A stretch of DNA of 64,000 nt from Congeria kusceri (GCA_027627225.1 CM051030.1:5991001-6055000), one strand, 5' to 3'. Positions 46,246-58,310 are shown, counted from the stretch's first letter. Made by a program: numbers and translations. Notes: a model not told the origin generated them from the letters alone.

Positions 46246-46965
46246 TTAGCTCGACTATTAGAAGAATAGGTGAGCTATCCTACTACCCCCGGCGTCGAAG
46301 TCCGCGTCTGAATTGGTTAACTTTTTTATTCAAAAGTCTTGTAACTTCAAAACTACATAAGTTATTCACTTGAAACTTGAAATATACCTTTGTCACCAAC
46401 TCCAGTATCAGGGGCAACATTCCCCATATATCTGTTTTGTATTTGACAGAGTTATGCCCCTTTTTCACATAGATTTTCGGCTTAAAGTTTATATTCAAAA
46501 GTTGTTTAACTTCAATACTACATAAGCTTTTCACTTTAAACTTGGAACTAACCTTTGTCATCAACTCTAGTATCAGAGGCAACATTACCCATAACTCTGT
46601 TTTGTATTTTGACAGAGTTATGCCCTTTTTCACATAGATTTTCTGGTTAAAGCTTATATTCATAAGTTTTGTAACTTCAAAACTACATAAGTTATTCACT
46701 TGAAACTTGAAACTAACCGTTCTCATCAACTCTAGTATCTGGGGCAAAATTACCCATAACTCTGTTTTGTATTTTGACAGACTTATGCACACTTTTTATA
46801 TAGATTTTCTGGTTAAAGTTTTTGTTCCAAAAATGTATAAACTATTCAAGGCTTCACTTAAAAGTTTTGTATTTCAACAAATGTATGCCCCTTCCACTAA
46901 CCAAAATATGTACCAAATGAAATACTTCGAATAGTCGAGCGCGCTGTCCTCTGACAGCTCTTGTT
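46246..46965 (+). mobile_element. Tandem-core element with 'AGCTCGACTATT' ends
   Basis: The left end TTAGCTCGACTATTAGAAG and the right end CGAATAGTCGAGC are inverted copies. The core has ~3 units of ~165-170 bp, marked by 'CTACATAAGTTATTCACTTG' (46352, 46518 as AAGCTTTTCACTTT, 46684) and 'TTTGACAGAGTTATGCCC'. Same building plan as the pearl-like elements but unrelated core sequence. The 169-aa minus-strand frame is an artefact of the repeat. Confidence 0.75.
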
Positions 46966-47358
46966 AATCTACTTCTAGTCAGTGAAAAGATATTCTGAAC
47001 TGTTTGTATGCATCTCTTAATTTCAATATTTGTCAATTTTTGACAGTTTACTATATTGAATAAAGCTGTACACCCTTTAAAGAATATTACGCATACACTT
47101 CTCCTTGAGCAATGTTGGACCTTGTTACTAATTATCCGAGGGAACCTGGGTACCCGGTAATACACCCTACCCCTCGAAATTAACATAATTGTGGAGACGA
47201 GTATGCGCGGGTTCGTCCTTGACACTTATTTGGTAAAGAAAAAGAAATGTGAATAAGAACAAGAACAAAGATTGCACGCTAGACATATCAGATTATGCAA
47301 CCTTTATGCCTTCAGAACAAGCGTTTACATAGCGCGCTGTCATTCATGCCTAACGTGC
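46966..47358. other. Intergenic
   Basis: Nothing recognised. Confidence 0.35.
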
Positions 47359-48112
47359 ATGCAATAAATGCGCTTGATTATATTGTATGCAATGACGCGC
47401 ATGCAATAAATGCGCTTGATTATATTGTATGCAATGACGCGCATGCAATAAATGCGCTTTATTATATGCTTTTCAGTAAAATATCGAATTTTATTGGTGA
47501 AATAAAATTCTATAGCTTCACTGTTGAAGCAGTGAAATATAACATAAAACGGACTATTTTTCCATGAATAGCATCGATCTACAAGTAGTTGTTTACAACC
47601 CTTGGCAAATGTATATGCATGTACAGTATGTACATGCATGTGTTTACATAACAATTCAACAAAATTATTATTTAGCAAAAACGAATTCACAAAATATGGC
47701 ACTTTTTTCCCACCGTAATAACGAGTGACAGTTTTGGAATCATTTATGACGTCATTTTATGACGTCAGAATACACGAACTTGTGACGTTTAAGCTAATCA
47801 CGCGCAATTTTATTTATTTGTGTCCAAAAGCATAAAATAAAAAGAAAATTTGTTGATTTCGGTGTAGGATCGTATTTTATTTCACTCGTGATCATAGAAA
47901 GCTTCGCCACTCGTAAAAAATATCATTTTCTATGAACACTCGTGAAATAAAATACGATGTTACACTAAAATCAACAAATATCCTCTATTAATTATATTTT
48001 ATGCAATGATGCGCATGCAATAAATGCGCTTGATTATATCGTATGCAATGACGCGCATGCCATACATGCGCTTAATTATATTGCAATGACGCGCATACAA
48101 TAAATCAATAAT
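47359..48112 (+). repeat. 42-bp tandem repeat, split by an insertion
   Basis: Units start ATGCAATAAATGCGCTTGAT at 47359, 47401 and (partial) 47443. They resume around 48016 and 48058, with a final degenerate unit near 48095. The 47467-47983 segment lies between and looks like a later insertion. Confidence 0.8.
47467..47990. mobile_element. Palindromic element with ATGACGTCAT pair, copy 2 (inserted)
   Basis: 47697-47990 is the reverse counterpart of 32700-33009: GGCACTTTTTTCCCACC, two TGACGTCA words (47746-47766), 'AAAATAAAAAGAAAAT', then inverted arms around TAGGATCGTATTTTATTTCA and its complement. It ends at 'CAACAAATATCCTCTAT' as in copy 1. The 230 bases before it (47467-47696) also interrupt the satellite and may be part of the same insertion. 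Confidence 0.65.
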
Positions 48113-48175
48113 GAATAATAATCGTCAGCTTCGCGCAATAAAGCCATATAATTTTATAGCAAATTTATATCCCGT

Positions 48176-48318
48176 ATGCACTGTTAGACCGTACACAGCT
48201 CACGCCGTATTTAGCTTACGTGTGAGCTATATAGGTTGGTTGACAACGTATACAGCTTAAGGTGAGCCATATTCGTTGGTTAACAAGTATACAGCTTACG
48301 TTAGCTGTATACGTTGGA
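48176..48318. repeat. Left arm of outer inverted repeat ('TATACAGCTTACG' motifs)
   Basis: TGCACTGTTAGACCGTACAC followed by several GTATACAGCTTA(C)GGTGAGC motifs. The reverse complement of 51063-51190 begins TGCATTGTTAGGCCGTATAA and carries the same motifs. The arms enclose the 1-kb triplet array. Confidence 0.5.
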
Positions 48319-48320
48319 TA

Positions 48321-49363
48321 CCGTAAAATATCTATATTTTCGGACACTTAAAAATAATTTAAAATAATTCGTGTCCGATAATTTGGCGACACAAAAATAT
48401 TCCCAAATTACAGGTGTCCGAAAATTTATAGACACTATGACAATATTGCAATTACGTTCGTATATGTCCGGTGTATAACGTTTTTTGCCGAATATACACG
48501 GATAGTATCGATAAATGATTTCGCGTGCTTGTTAAATACCACGCCGTTAAGTATTATTAATTTTTAGAGATGTTTGCAATTAATTTTAAATCATTTCATA
48601 TGTTTGATTTTGTTTTACAGAAAATTACGCCAAGACTGTATTTTTGTCGACCGAGTTCAAAGATGACTAAATTAAGCAGAATTTGTTGGTAAATAATTAA
48701 GACTGGTTAAGACTGGTTCCTTAATATGATAATTTCAACAGCATAGTTAATATACGACATCGATACCGGTATACACAATCGGGTAAACCCATTATTTATG
48801 GCACATGGCTCTGAACTCAATGACGCTAATATAACGGTCCACCGCCTCCACTCATTCATCTGCAAGGTTTTATGACCTTCATCCAGGGCCCATATTTATA
48901 AAGATTCTTAAGCCATTCTTAACTTGTGTTAAAAATTAGTCAAAATTAGAATTTGTGTTAAAAACATTATGCTTTGGAACATTTGTATGACTAATGCTAG
49001 ATATTAATACACTTTGAATCCTATTGCAAATTATGTGACAAAATCGTCCAGAAATGCATTACTCTGTCAGAAAATCCAATAATTAAATTTGAGAATTTTA
49101 ATATTTTTCTTAATTTTCGTCTAAGATTCTTTATAAATACCAACCCCGTTGTAAAAACACATGTGCGATGTGTCACCGTATTAACGCAAACAGGTTAGAA
49201 TTCTGCTAAAATCCCACTGTCATATCAAATGTCCGAAAATTAAGATTCATTAATTATTGTTTAAAATCAGGATGTCCGAAAATATATAGTGACAAAAATA
49301 ATTATATTGGCTAAAAAAGGTGTCCGAAAATTTACAGTGCCCGAAAATATAGATATGTTACGG
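48321..49363. mobile_element. 1.04-kb TIR element with CCGTAA ends and TA target
   Basis: The left end CCGTAAAATATCTATATTTT and the reversed right end CCGTAACATATCTATATTTT continue to CGG(A/G)CACT, 28 bases with 2 differences. TA flanks both sides (48319-48320, 49364-49365). The word GTGTCCGAAAATTTA recurs just inside both ends (~48411, ~49320). No transposase. The CCGTAA start and TA target match the pogo-like element at 7.2 kb only in the first six bases. Confidence 0.75.
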
Positions 49364-49489
49364 TATATCCATATACTTTTGAAATAGGTGTTTGGCCTTA
49401 ACATATATAGCTTACATGGTGAGTGACTAGTATTAAACATAAGTGTGATTACTAGTATACTTGATCGTTATCACCATCATCATAATCTT

Positions 49490-49621
49490 CGTCAAGGCAA
49501 TAGAAGAAGTAGTAGCAGTAACAGTAGCAGAATCCGTACTAGAAATAGCAGTAGCAGCAGTAGTATTAACAATAGTTGTAGTGTAGTCGTAGTAGTAGTA
49601 GAAGTAGTAGTAGTAGTAGTC

Positions 49622-49678
<57 letters not shown>

Positions 49679-49996
49679 ATAGAAGTAGTAGCTGTTGTTG
49701 TAGAAATAGTAGTAGTCGTAGTAGTAGTAGTAGTAGTAATAGTAGTAGTAGCAGCAGCAGCAGCAGCAGTAGTAGAAGTAGGAGTAGTACTGGTAGTAGT
49801 AGTTGTTGTTGGTGTAGTAGTAGTAGTGGTGATAGTAGCATTCGTAGTAGTAGTAGTATTAGTAGTAGTAGTAGTGGTAGTAGTAGTACTAGTTGTAGTA
49901 GTAGTAGTAGTACAAGCAATATTGGCAGTAGTAGTAGCAGTGGTTGTAGAATGAGTAGTAGTAGTAGTAGTAGTGGCAGTAGTAGTAGTAGTGGTA

Positions 49997-50033
<37 letters not shown>

Positions 50034-50065
50034 CAGTAGTAGTAGTAGTAGTAGTAGTACTAGTT

Positions 50066-50118
<53 letters not shown>

Positions 50119-50168
50119 GGTAGTAGTAGTAGTAGAAGTAGTAGTGGCAGTAGAAGTAGTAGTGTCAA

Positions 50169-50255
<87 letters not shown>

Positions 50256-50262
50256 TAGTGGC

Positions 50263-50321
<59 letters not shown>

Positions 50322-50328
50322 TAGTGGC

Positions 50329-50372
<44 letters not shown>

Positions 50373-50377
50373 AAGTT

Positions 50378-50412
<35 letters not shown>

Positions 50413-50500
50413 TGTAATAGTAGTAGTAGTAGTTGTTGTAGTAGTAGTAGTAGTGGTAGTAGTAGTGGTAGCAGTAGTGGTAGTAGTAGTAGTTGTTAAT
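49490..50500. repeat. ~1-kb (GTA/TAG)n triplet array
   Basis: Nearly pure GTA/TAG triplets with scattered GCA, GAA, GTT and GGT variants. All long frames here (poly-Val, poly-Ser, poly-Leu, poly-Tyr) are composition artefacts. Confidence 0.97.
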
Positions 50501-51062
50501 TATTATTTTTAAATCAGAAGAGGGATTTCCGAGAAAAATAATAATAAAGGATTTTCTTTCGGTGGCCATTGCAACCAGAGGTTTTAATAGAATTATATTC
50601 TTTTAGCAACTCCATTAAAGAGAACCCAAAGATATTTTTTGTCAAATGTCTTTTAATTTGGATGAGTAGTTTCAGATGAGATATCGTTTAAAGTAATTGT
50701 GGACGAACGGAAGGATGCACGAAAGACGCCCGACATATAGGATACTAACAGCTCACCCTCATCCTAGGTAGGTTAATGACCCCTGTAATGTTTTTAATGA
50801 TAGTTACTGACGGACGGACGGAATGACGGACGGACAGACAGACAGACAGACAGGCAGACAGACAGACAGACACACTAACTATACTACTTTAATACAGCAG
50901 CAGCAACAGCAACAACACAGCTACAAACTTGCATTTGCAACACTGTTTTCATAACGACGCTGCTGCTGCTGATGATGATGATGATGCTGTTGCAGACGAC
51001 GATGACGACAATAATGATAATGATGATGATCACCGTCATCTTTTACGCATGCGCTATATACG
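50501..51062. other. Intergenic with (GACA)n and CAG/GAT tracts
   Basis: A GACG/GACA tetranucleotide tract at ~50808-50872 and CAG/GAT-type triplets at ~50898-51033. Confidence 0.6.
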
Positions 51063-51190
51063 GCGATATGCAGCATCTTGACGTATACAGCTTACGGTGA
51101 GCTGTATTCTGTGTAAGCTGTATACGGTTTTATATTCAACGTATACAGCTCACGCGAAAGCTTTATACGGCCTAACAATGCACTTTTAAC
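51063..51190. repeat. Right arm of outer inverted repeat
   Basis: Inverted counterpart of 48176-48318 (see there): CGTATACAGCTTACGGTGAG and GGCCTAACAATGCA. Confidence 0.5.
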
Positions 51191-51325
51191 TACTCTCTAC
51201 CTATTTTAATGTAAGGATTGCAAAGATTCCGACTTTTGCAAGAACTCATATAATGCCGATATTGTTAGCGCAAAACAACTTGAGTATTGAAAATGTACTT
51301 TAAACACAAACAAAGTTTAAAAAAA

Positions 51326-51502
51326 TCATTATATAAGTAATATAAAATGATTATATAAGTAATATAAAATGATTATATAAGTAATATAAAATGATTATAT
51401 AAGTAATATAAAATGATTATATAAGTAATATAAAATGATTATATAAGCAATACAAAATGATTATATAAGTAATATAAAATGATTATATAAGTAATATAAA
51501 AA
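51326..51502 (+). repeat. 22-bp tandem repeat, ~8 units
   Basis: Unit ATGATTATATAAGTAATATA + AA, almost identical across units. Confidence 0.95.
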
Positions 51503-51805
51503 CTATTGATAATCATTACATATGTAACTTTTCCAAAGAGCACTTTGTCTCATTACAGCGAAATAAAAAATGTAATTGAACACACACACACTTACACACA
51601 TTCATACTACTGCACTGAATGTGCTAAATTTAATGTATTTTAAATATATTATGTACTAATAATATAATTGTAAATATATAATATATAATATATTATATTG
51701 TAAATGCATTATATAAAAACCCAAGTTTACATTGAACATAAGAAAATCAGCTTTTGTCTTCACATTAAAAAATAAAATGTGCGGCTAGCGCTCGACATGC
51801 ATATG

Positions 51806-52390
51806 CATAAATTATGTAATCAGACTGTTAAGGTCATAAATTATGTAATACGACTGTTAAGGTCATAAATTATGTAATACGACTGTTAAGGTCATAAATT
51901 ATGTAATACGACTGTTAAGGTCATAAATTATGTAATACGACTGTTAAGGTCATAAATTATGTAATAAGACTGTTAAGGTCATAAATTATGTAATAAGACT
52001 GTTAAGGTCATAAATTATGTAAAAAGACTGTTAAGGTCATAAATAATGTAATACGACTGTTAAGGTCATAAATTATGTAATACGACTGTTAAGGTCATAA
52101 ATTATGTAATAAGACTGTTAAGGTCATAAATTATGTAATAAGACTGTTAAGGTCATAAATTATGTAATAAGACTGTTTAGGTCATAAATTATGTAAAAAG
52201 ACTGTTAAGGTCATAAATTATGCAATAAGACTGTTAAGGTCATAAATTATGTAATACGACTGTTAAGGTCATAAATTATGTAATACGACTGTTAAGGTCA
52301 TAAATTATGTAATACGACTGTTAAGGTCATAAATTATGTAATACGACTGTTAAGGTCATAAATTATGTAATAAGACTGTTAAGGTCATTC
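51806..52390 (+). repeat. 29-bp tandem repeat, ~20 units
   Basis: Unit GGTCATAAATTATGTAATAC + GACTGTTAA, head to tail with no spacers. Two main variants (ATACGACTG and ATAAGACTG) occur in blocks. Confidence 0.96.
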
Positions 52391-53011
52391 AGATAAATCA
52401 TTGGCACCCATTTAACAAGAGTTAACTTGTTGCCTTATAAGTTAATTAAACTTATTTCACGTGTACAAACAATAATGGACGACAACGAAAAGTTAAGTCT
52501 GCCAAACGATTACGTGTTCAATGTAAATTAAATTATAGGATAATATAGAAAAGATTGCAACATATTCATTTTATGTTTAATGTGTTTTATAATTTACATC
52601 TTGCTACAAAAATATGTGTTTCATGTTGTAAATTGGTTTTGTGAAACGCATAACTACAAAAAAAAGCATAAATCCTGTTTAGGATTATTTTTATTTTGCT
52701 TATTACATCTCTACATCCTGCTACAATTTTTTTTCATGTCTTAACTGTTTCGATCAAACGATTAATTAGCTGAAAGCATCCGGTTTGGGAGTATTTTTAC
52801 GTTTCATTAATATTCTGCACGTAGGAGTAACTTAATGTAACGGATCTCATTGAAACCCAATTTATATCACCACCGCATTTTCACTGTTTAGTCTCATACA
52901 TTTTATTCATATCCGACATCTTATACTGTGTAGTAGTTTGAAACTGAGAGGAGTCATGGGTGGCTGTGTAGTTTTGCAGTATACGAGGCATTTTAACATG
53001 CAATTCCCAAT
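52391..53011. other. Intergenic
   Basis: Nothing recognised. Confidence 0.35.
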
Positions 53012-53866
53012 TGTATACGCCCGTCTGAAAAACGGGTCGAATTAATTATGGGAACGCCCATGCGGGCGGTGGGAGATTCTTGTCCGCAGCATAACTTTGT
53101 CCAGCATGGATGGATTTTCAAATAACTTGGCAGAAGTTAAAAGCATGATAAGACGGAGAGTCGCTCGCAAAAATCAGGTCCCTAGGTCCAAGGTCAAGGT
53201 CACAATTCAAGGTCAAATGTCAAATATAGGAAATCAATCCGTAACACGTTGTCCGAAGAATAACTTTGTAAAGCATGGATGGATTTTCAAATAGTTTGGC
53301 ATAAGTGGTAGGCATGATATGAGACGGAGTGTCGAGCGCAAGAACCAGGTCCCTAGGTCCAAGGTCAAGGTCACAATGCAATGTCAAAGGTCAAATATAG
53401 GAAATCAATCCTTAACACGTTGTCCGGAGAATAACTTTGTCAAGCATGGATGGATTTTCAAATAGTTTGGCATAGGTGGTAGGCATGATATGAGACGGAG
53501 TGTCGAGCGCAAGAACCAGGTCCCTAGGTCCAAGGTCAGGTCATAATTCAAGGTCAAAGGTCAAATATAGAAATCAATCCTTAACACGTTGCCCGGAGCA
53601 TAACTTTGTCAAGCATGGATGGATTTTCAAATAGTTTTGCATAAGTGGTAGACATGATATGAGACGGAGTGTCGCTCGCAAGAACCAGGTCCCTAGGTCC
53701 AAGGTCAAGGTCACAGTTCAAGGTCAAAGGTCAAATATAATAAATCAATCCTTACCACGTAATCCGGCGCATATCTTTGTCAATCATGGATGAATTTTGT
53801 CTCTTTAGTCGTTGAATCTTTACCCCGAAAAATGCTCTTTTGGCGGGCGTATCTTTATAACCATGG
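53012..53866 (+). mobile_element. Tandem-core element with 'TATACGCCCG' ends
   Basis: The left end GTATACGCCCGTCTGAAAAA and the right end GGCGGGCGTATC are inverted. The core has four units of ~170 bp starting ATAACTTTGTCNAGCATGG (53091, 53260, 53431, 53600) with CCTAGGTCCAAGGTCAAGGT inside each. No gene. Similar to elements I recall from other bivalves. Confidence 0.75.
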
Positions 53867-54650
53867 CACCCTTGTTTCACCAGGATGATTCAAATACATC
53901 AGAATCTAAATAAGATAATAAAATATTATATGTTATGTTTTTTGTTTCTGTAGCAAAAGTACAAGTTTACCATTGAAATTAATTTTGTTAAATACTATTG
54001 GTGAATACAAATTCATGTTATCGGAACACTATGTTGTGTGGTCACCAGCCTGTCACAGTGTGTACATGTTTATAAAATTGTGGTTAGTATTTAAATTTGT
54101 TGACTAATTTTAATTTTACAAATTGTGTTATTGCTTTGTTACACGACCTCCTACACGTGCACCGATAATTTTCTCTGTGTTGTTTTTTTTACAATATTTT
54201 ACATTATTAAGTTAGTTATAATTATGTTTTATGCGTGAAAAATATAATCATGAATATACATAATATAATGAACTTTCGTAAAGTACATGCCAAATTGTCA
54301 CGGTTACATAAGAGATGTACACACATATTAAATGCATGTGGATATTGTTAAATCGTTCTACTTCGCAAAATCGACCAATTAATCCCAGTAGATTCATCAG
54401 ACAAACTGATACAACAAAAACAGGACATTTCAGTCAAATCTATTCAAACGTTAAAAAATATTTACATTCAAACTTAGCGAAAGTTTAACTCAATTGTATA
54501 GTAGCCGGTTTAACCTGGTTTGCATTTAGGAAAGTGTCTCCTGCTCCCACAGACGCCTTTGTTATGACCACGTGACCGATGTGTATACATGTACAATGAC
54601 CGGCGCGTTCATCCTTTAAACTACTAACTAAATATGGATGTAGCAAGAAA
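53867..54650. other. Intergenic
   Basis: Nothing recognised. Confidence 0.35.
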
Positions 54651-56909
54651 CACAAACTGAATAAGCGTACAGTGAGCTTAACCAGAAGTTGGTGAATTGT
54701 ACGCCGATGATCAGTTAGTTGCAAACTGCAGAAAACGCAGTAGGTGCCACAAGTTTTGATATTATCTTTTACTTTAGAGCTGAATGTAACACGAGTTAAA
54801 CTTTATGTTAATTATTGTCGTATTTGTCACACATATGCTTTGTGATTTGTGTGGAAATTGTGTTTTCGTTAATAAATCGGTTGATCACTGCAAATATGTT
54901 GAAACGAACGAAGAACAAATGAAATAATTTCCATGTGATTCTTTCGATTTCGCGTAAATTTGTAAACCTGTGTGTTGCTTAACACCTATAAACACTTATT
55001 TACCTATAGACATTAATTGATAACGGATTATATTTGTAATATTCAAGATATTTACCGTTTTATTCAGTCACAGTTTGTTTATTGACTGTACGCCTAGTTG
55101 CGACTGTACGCATCATTAGTTGCGCGATTTAAATAAAATTCTGTACGCTTAGTTGTGATCAGTGATCGACACACATTTAAGAAATGATCGATATTCCTTG
55201 ATAATTATTATATAAGTGTACGTAAATATTATTTCGTTTACATGTACATGTATTATTTATGCGTAATAAATAATAACTTCCTTCGACATTGTCAATTCAT
55301 AATGACATATCGATATTTATTATACATTAATTTTGCTTTATATAAATCGCGCGTTTGTCCGAATGTGTGAACTTCCGCAAGAAAGCGCAGACTGCATATT
55401 AACAAAACATCAACGTTTTATTTTACACTTGTCTTTAATAAAATATGTAATAAAAGTGTTTTTATGGCGTAACATGATGATTATATGATACTTTTTGTCT
55501 GTTACGATTTTGCTATCGCACGTCGTGATTTTATTTTTGCAATGTATCAAAATGACACTTGTGAACGGACTAATCGCTGCTCCATCGGTTTACTTATGAA
55601 AGCAGTACTCTGACAAAATATAAACTTCAATACAATGACATTGTGTATGTTCATAAAGAATAAAGGAAGAATAAATTAGTTTTGAAAATATTTGTTTTAT
55701 TGACTTCTTAATTTAATTTTATTTTACATTACACTGTACATATTTCATTTTACACAAGTGCATTAAATAACATAATCGCATGCATTCATCTTCATTTACA
55801 TGTACATACATTTACATTATAGATTTTTATACATTTATATACATAACATATAAATACATGTATTTACATACATTTATTTTAATATAATATAATATGATAT
55901 TTACACTTATTTACACACACACAAGCATACACACACTTATATTCATTCACTAACAGGGTCTACTTTCTCTCCATTTATTGCAATCTCCCCTAACTCATCA
56001 CTAGTGTCCATCAATGCCTGTAGAAGCTTATGGTGTCCCTTTTCCCATTGTTTCATTTTTCTGTTTATGTCGCAGACCTCGCTTATGGTAAGTGATGGTT
56101 CTGGCGTCTTCATCTTTGGCATTTATTCTGTTGGGTTGGATTCATCGTTTGATTCACATCCATTGCTGCGTCGTCAAAGTACATGTAATACAACAGGATC
56201 AAATTGAAATGCATTTCTATAATAAATATTACTAATCATAGTGACACTTTCGTTTTCCTTTTCAGTAAAACAACTTCAATTAATTTACCATTTTGGTTTT
56301 AAAATTATTACGTTCTAACATATACGCTTATCGTCTTGAAAATGCGGACAGAGAAAATTAACGTAAATTTGACTTTCACTCATTAAATCAAGTTATGATT
56401 ACTTTTGAACATACACGTTAAGATCGTTTTCATAAACAACTAATCGTACAATCTAAATTTGACATTTTGCAATTAGTCATACAGTCGAGTCATGTTGAGT
56501 GGTTGGACAAAATGTTTGATTTCTCCTCGCAAAACCTATTGTCTCTAATTAAATGAATACTGCTTGACTTGTAAGTTATGTAGTTATAATTTTTAACACA
56601 AAAATACACCGACAACCATCATCACAATGAAATATATGGCTACAAACTTAGTATTTTTTTAAATCGAAAGACTAAGTGATCATGTCTGCTAAAACAAGTA
56701 CTCTTAAACTACTAGGCATAAGCGACAGAATATATTTACGTAATGTCATTATATGTGTTCGGAGAACTTAATTTTATTTATATTCTCTTTGAAGTAAAAT
56801 ATAAAATTATAAAATTGTGTCACTTGTGTTTTCTGCTGTTTGCAACTAACTGATCATCGGCGTACAGATCACCAACTTCCGGTTTAGCTCAATGTACGCG
56901 TATTCACTG
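54651..56909. mobile_element. 2.26-kb segment bounded by ~90-bp inverted repeats
   Basis: 54651-54745 and 56821-56909 are reverse complements at close to 88 percent by eye, sharing CGATGATCAGTTAGTTGCAA and 'AGTTGGTGA' in order. The interior is AT-rich, with a (TACATTTA)-type stretch at 55780-55880 and one coding-like small frame on the minus strand. It may be a DNA transposon derivative; target duplication not found. Confidence 0.55.
55943..56122 (-). CDS. Small coding-like frame, unknown protein (59 aa)
   Basis: From ATG 56122 the minus strand reads 'MPKMKTPEPSLTISEVCDIN', then 'RKMKQWEKGHHKLLQALMDT', ending '...EIAINGEKVDPVSE'. The composition is hydrophilic and protein-like, in contrast to the AT-rich surroundings. 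Immediately upstream in the same frame, before a TAA, 'DDAAMDVNQTMNPTE' also looks coding, so the frame may be a longer exon cut by a stop. No family recognised. It lies inside the inverted-repeat-bounded segment and could be a transposon-borne terminal exon. Confidence 0.35.
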   Translation of the reverse strand: MPKMKTPEPSLTISEVCDINRKMKQWEKGHHKLLQALMDTSDELGEIAINGEKVDPVSE

Positions 56910-56910
56910 T

Positions 56911-57012
56911 GAGAAAGGTGGATTACTTTTCAGTGATGTTAAAGCGCGGAATAGTACATCCAGGAGTCCGTAGACTGGGACACAATTGATAGTGGTGCCC
57001 TAACGATAGCAA
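56911..57012 (+). pseudogene. FkbM/Star-like gene relic (~100 bp)
   Basis: Matches the FkbM signature region of both other copies: GAAAGGTGGATTACTT, 'GCGCGGAAT.GTACAT', 'GGAGTCC.TAGACTGG', 'ATTGAT', 'ACGATAG.AAC'. Small deletions destroy the frame. The last words resemble the broken copy (ACGATAGAAAC) more than the intact gene. It begins right where the inverted repeat at 56909 ends. Confidence 0.75.
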
Positions 57013-57109
57013 CAGCATCATGTTGACATTGAACTATTTAAAATAAAAAACGGGTAGCAAATGTTAAATGAAACTGACGACACTAAATAGCGATCATGTC
57101 TTTTTAGAA

Positions 57110-58143
57110 AGCACACTACATAAAAACGCACTAGCGGATCGGGGTGGGAGGGGGGGGGGATAAATATGCTCTCTTTTTTTCGCTCGCTTCGCTCGCTCAA
57201 TTTTATCAAATACACGCATCAACTTCAGTCAAATATACCCCACCTAGCCCGCCCCCTACGATTTCTTACGTACACCATAGTACCGGCGCCAAAGTTCATC
57301 GAAAACAAAAACTATAGACAATGGGTATTAATACCTTTATTTGTGGATAATAATGTTTTTTAATAATTCACATATTATATGAAGATGTCAAATGCAATAC
57401 ACCATTGGCACAAGCTACCACATAAAATACGTTTATACCTTTGGAATAAATATGATTTAAAGTCGCAATTCAAGTCATATCAATGAGTACTTTTGAGTTT
57501 AAACAGTTTTGTCTCAATAAATAGTTTAAGTCCCAAAAACTTTAATCGACACACTTTTTTTTCAATGTTCCATTAGCAATCACACCAAATTTCATTTTGT
57601 TTTTATGCATTAATAAAAAATATATAAAGTGATAAAGAAGAGGGGTATCCACAACCTTGGTTCCAATTCCTGGCGATTTCAAATTTTTCCGGCACCGTAT
57701 GTCAGCGAAATTGACACTACGTCGGCATCACTTCCCGTATTATTCCACAACGCAATAATTTGAGTAAAAACAATTTTGTCTGTCTGTCCGTCAGTTCGGT
57801 TGGATGAAAAAAAAGCAGTGCATAGCACATTTCAATACAATTGATAACCATGACTGTGAACGTGTGAGTTGTTAATTTCACTTCGAAGAGACCATTACAC
57901 TTCGATAGTGAATAATACGACAAATCTCGATGCGTGTGTGTTTGAATTTAGTCAGCTATAGAGTATACATGTTTAATGCTGATCCTGATATAGATAACAT
58001 TGAATGTCAAATACGTATTTAGTGGACAGGTCCATCAAACAAGGGCAATTTACTTCCTAAACAGGCTCATGACATACAGATGAACCAACATGTCTTTCGA
58101 ACATAATACGGTGAGGTATTTTTTTCCAGTGAAACAAAGTGCA

Positions 58144-58177
<34 letters not shown>

Positions 58178-58310
58178 TGCATAGATTTATATTATATCTT
58201 TGATACGGATCTGTAGCTGATCACTGCAGACCCACAGACAACATAAAGCGATTATAACTGCACGAACACAAGTTTACGCCCCCCCCCTGACCCGAAATCC
58301 TGGCGCTGCC
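57110..58310 (+). repeat. Dispersed repeat 'E', copy 3 (longest)
   Basis: Holds both parts of the repeat. The proximal part (TCGCTTCGCTCGCTCAAT near 57180 through 'CAATGTTCCATTAGCAATCA' near 57563) and the distal part (from 'AGAGACCATTACA' near 57889 to the C-run and 'CCCGAAATCCTGG' near 58300), joined by ~280 bases not seen elsewhere. Confidence 0.75.

Noticed and set aside
46283..46792. 169-aa minus-strand frame with internal repeats
   Set aside because: Lies within the tandem core of the element at 46.2-47.0 kb.
49445..50569. Long open frames of poly-Val, poly-Ser, poly-Leu and poly-Tyr
   Set aside because: They are simple readings of a GTA/TAG triplet array in different frames and strands.
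51806..52390. CRISPR-like array of 29-bp repeats
   Set aside because: Units are directly abutting with no unique spacers, and the context is eukaryotic: a minisatellite.
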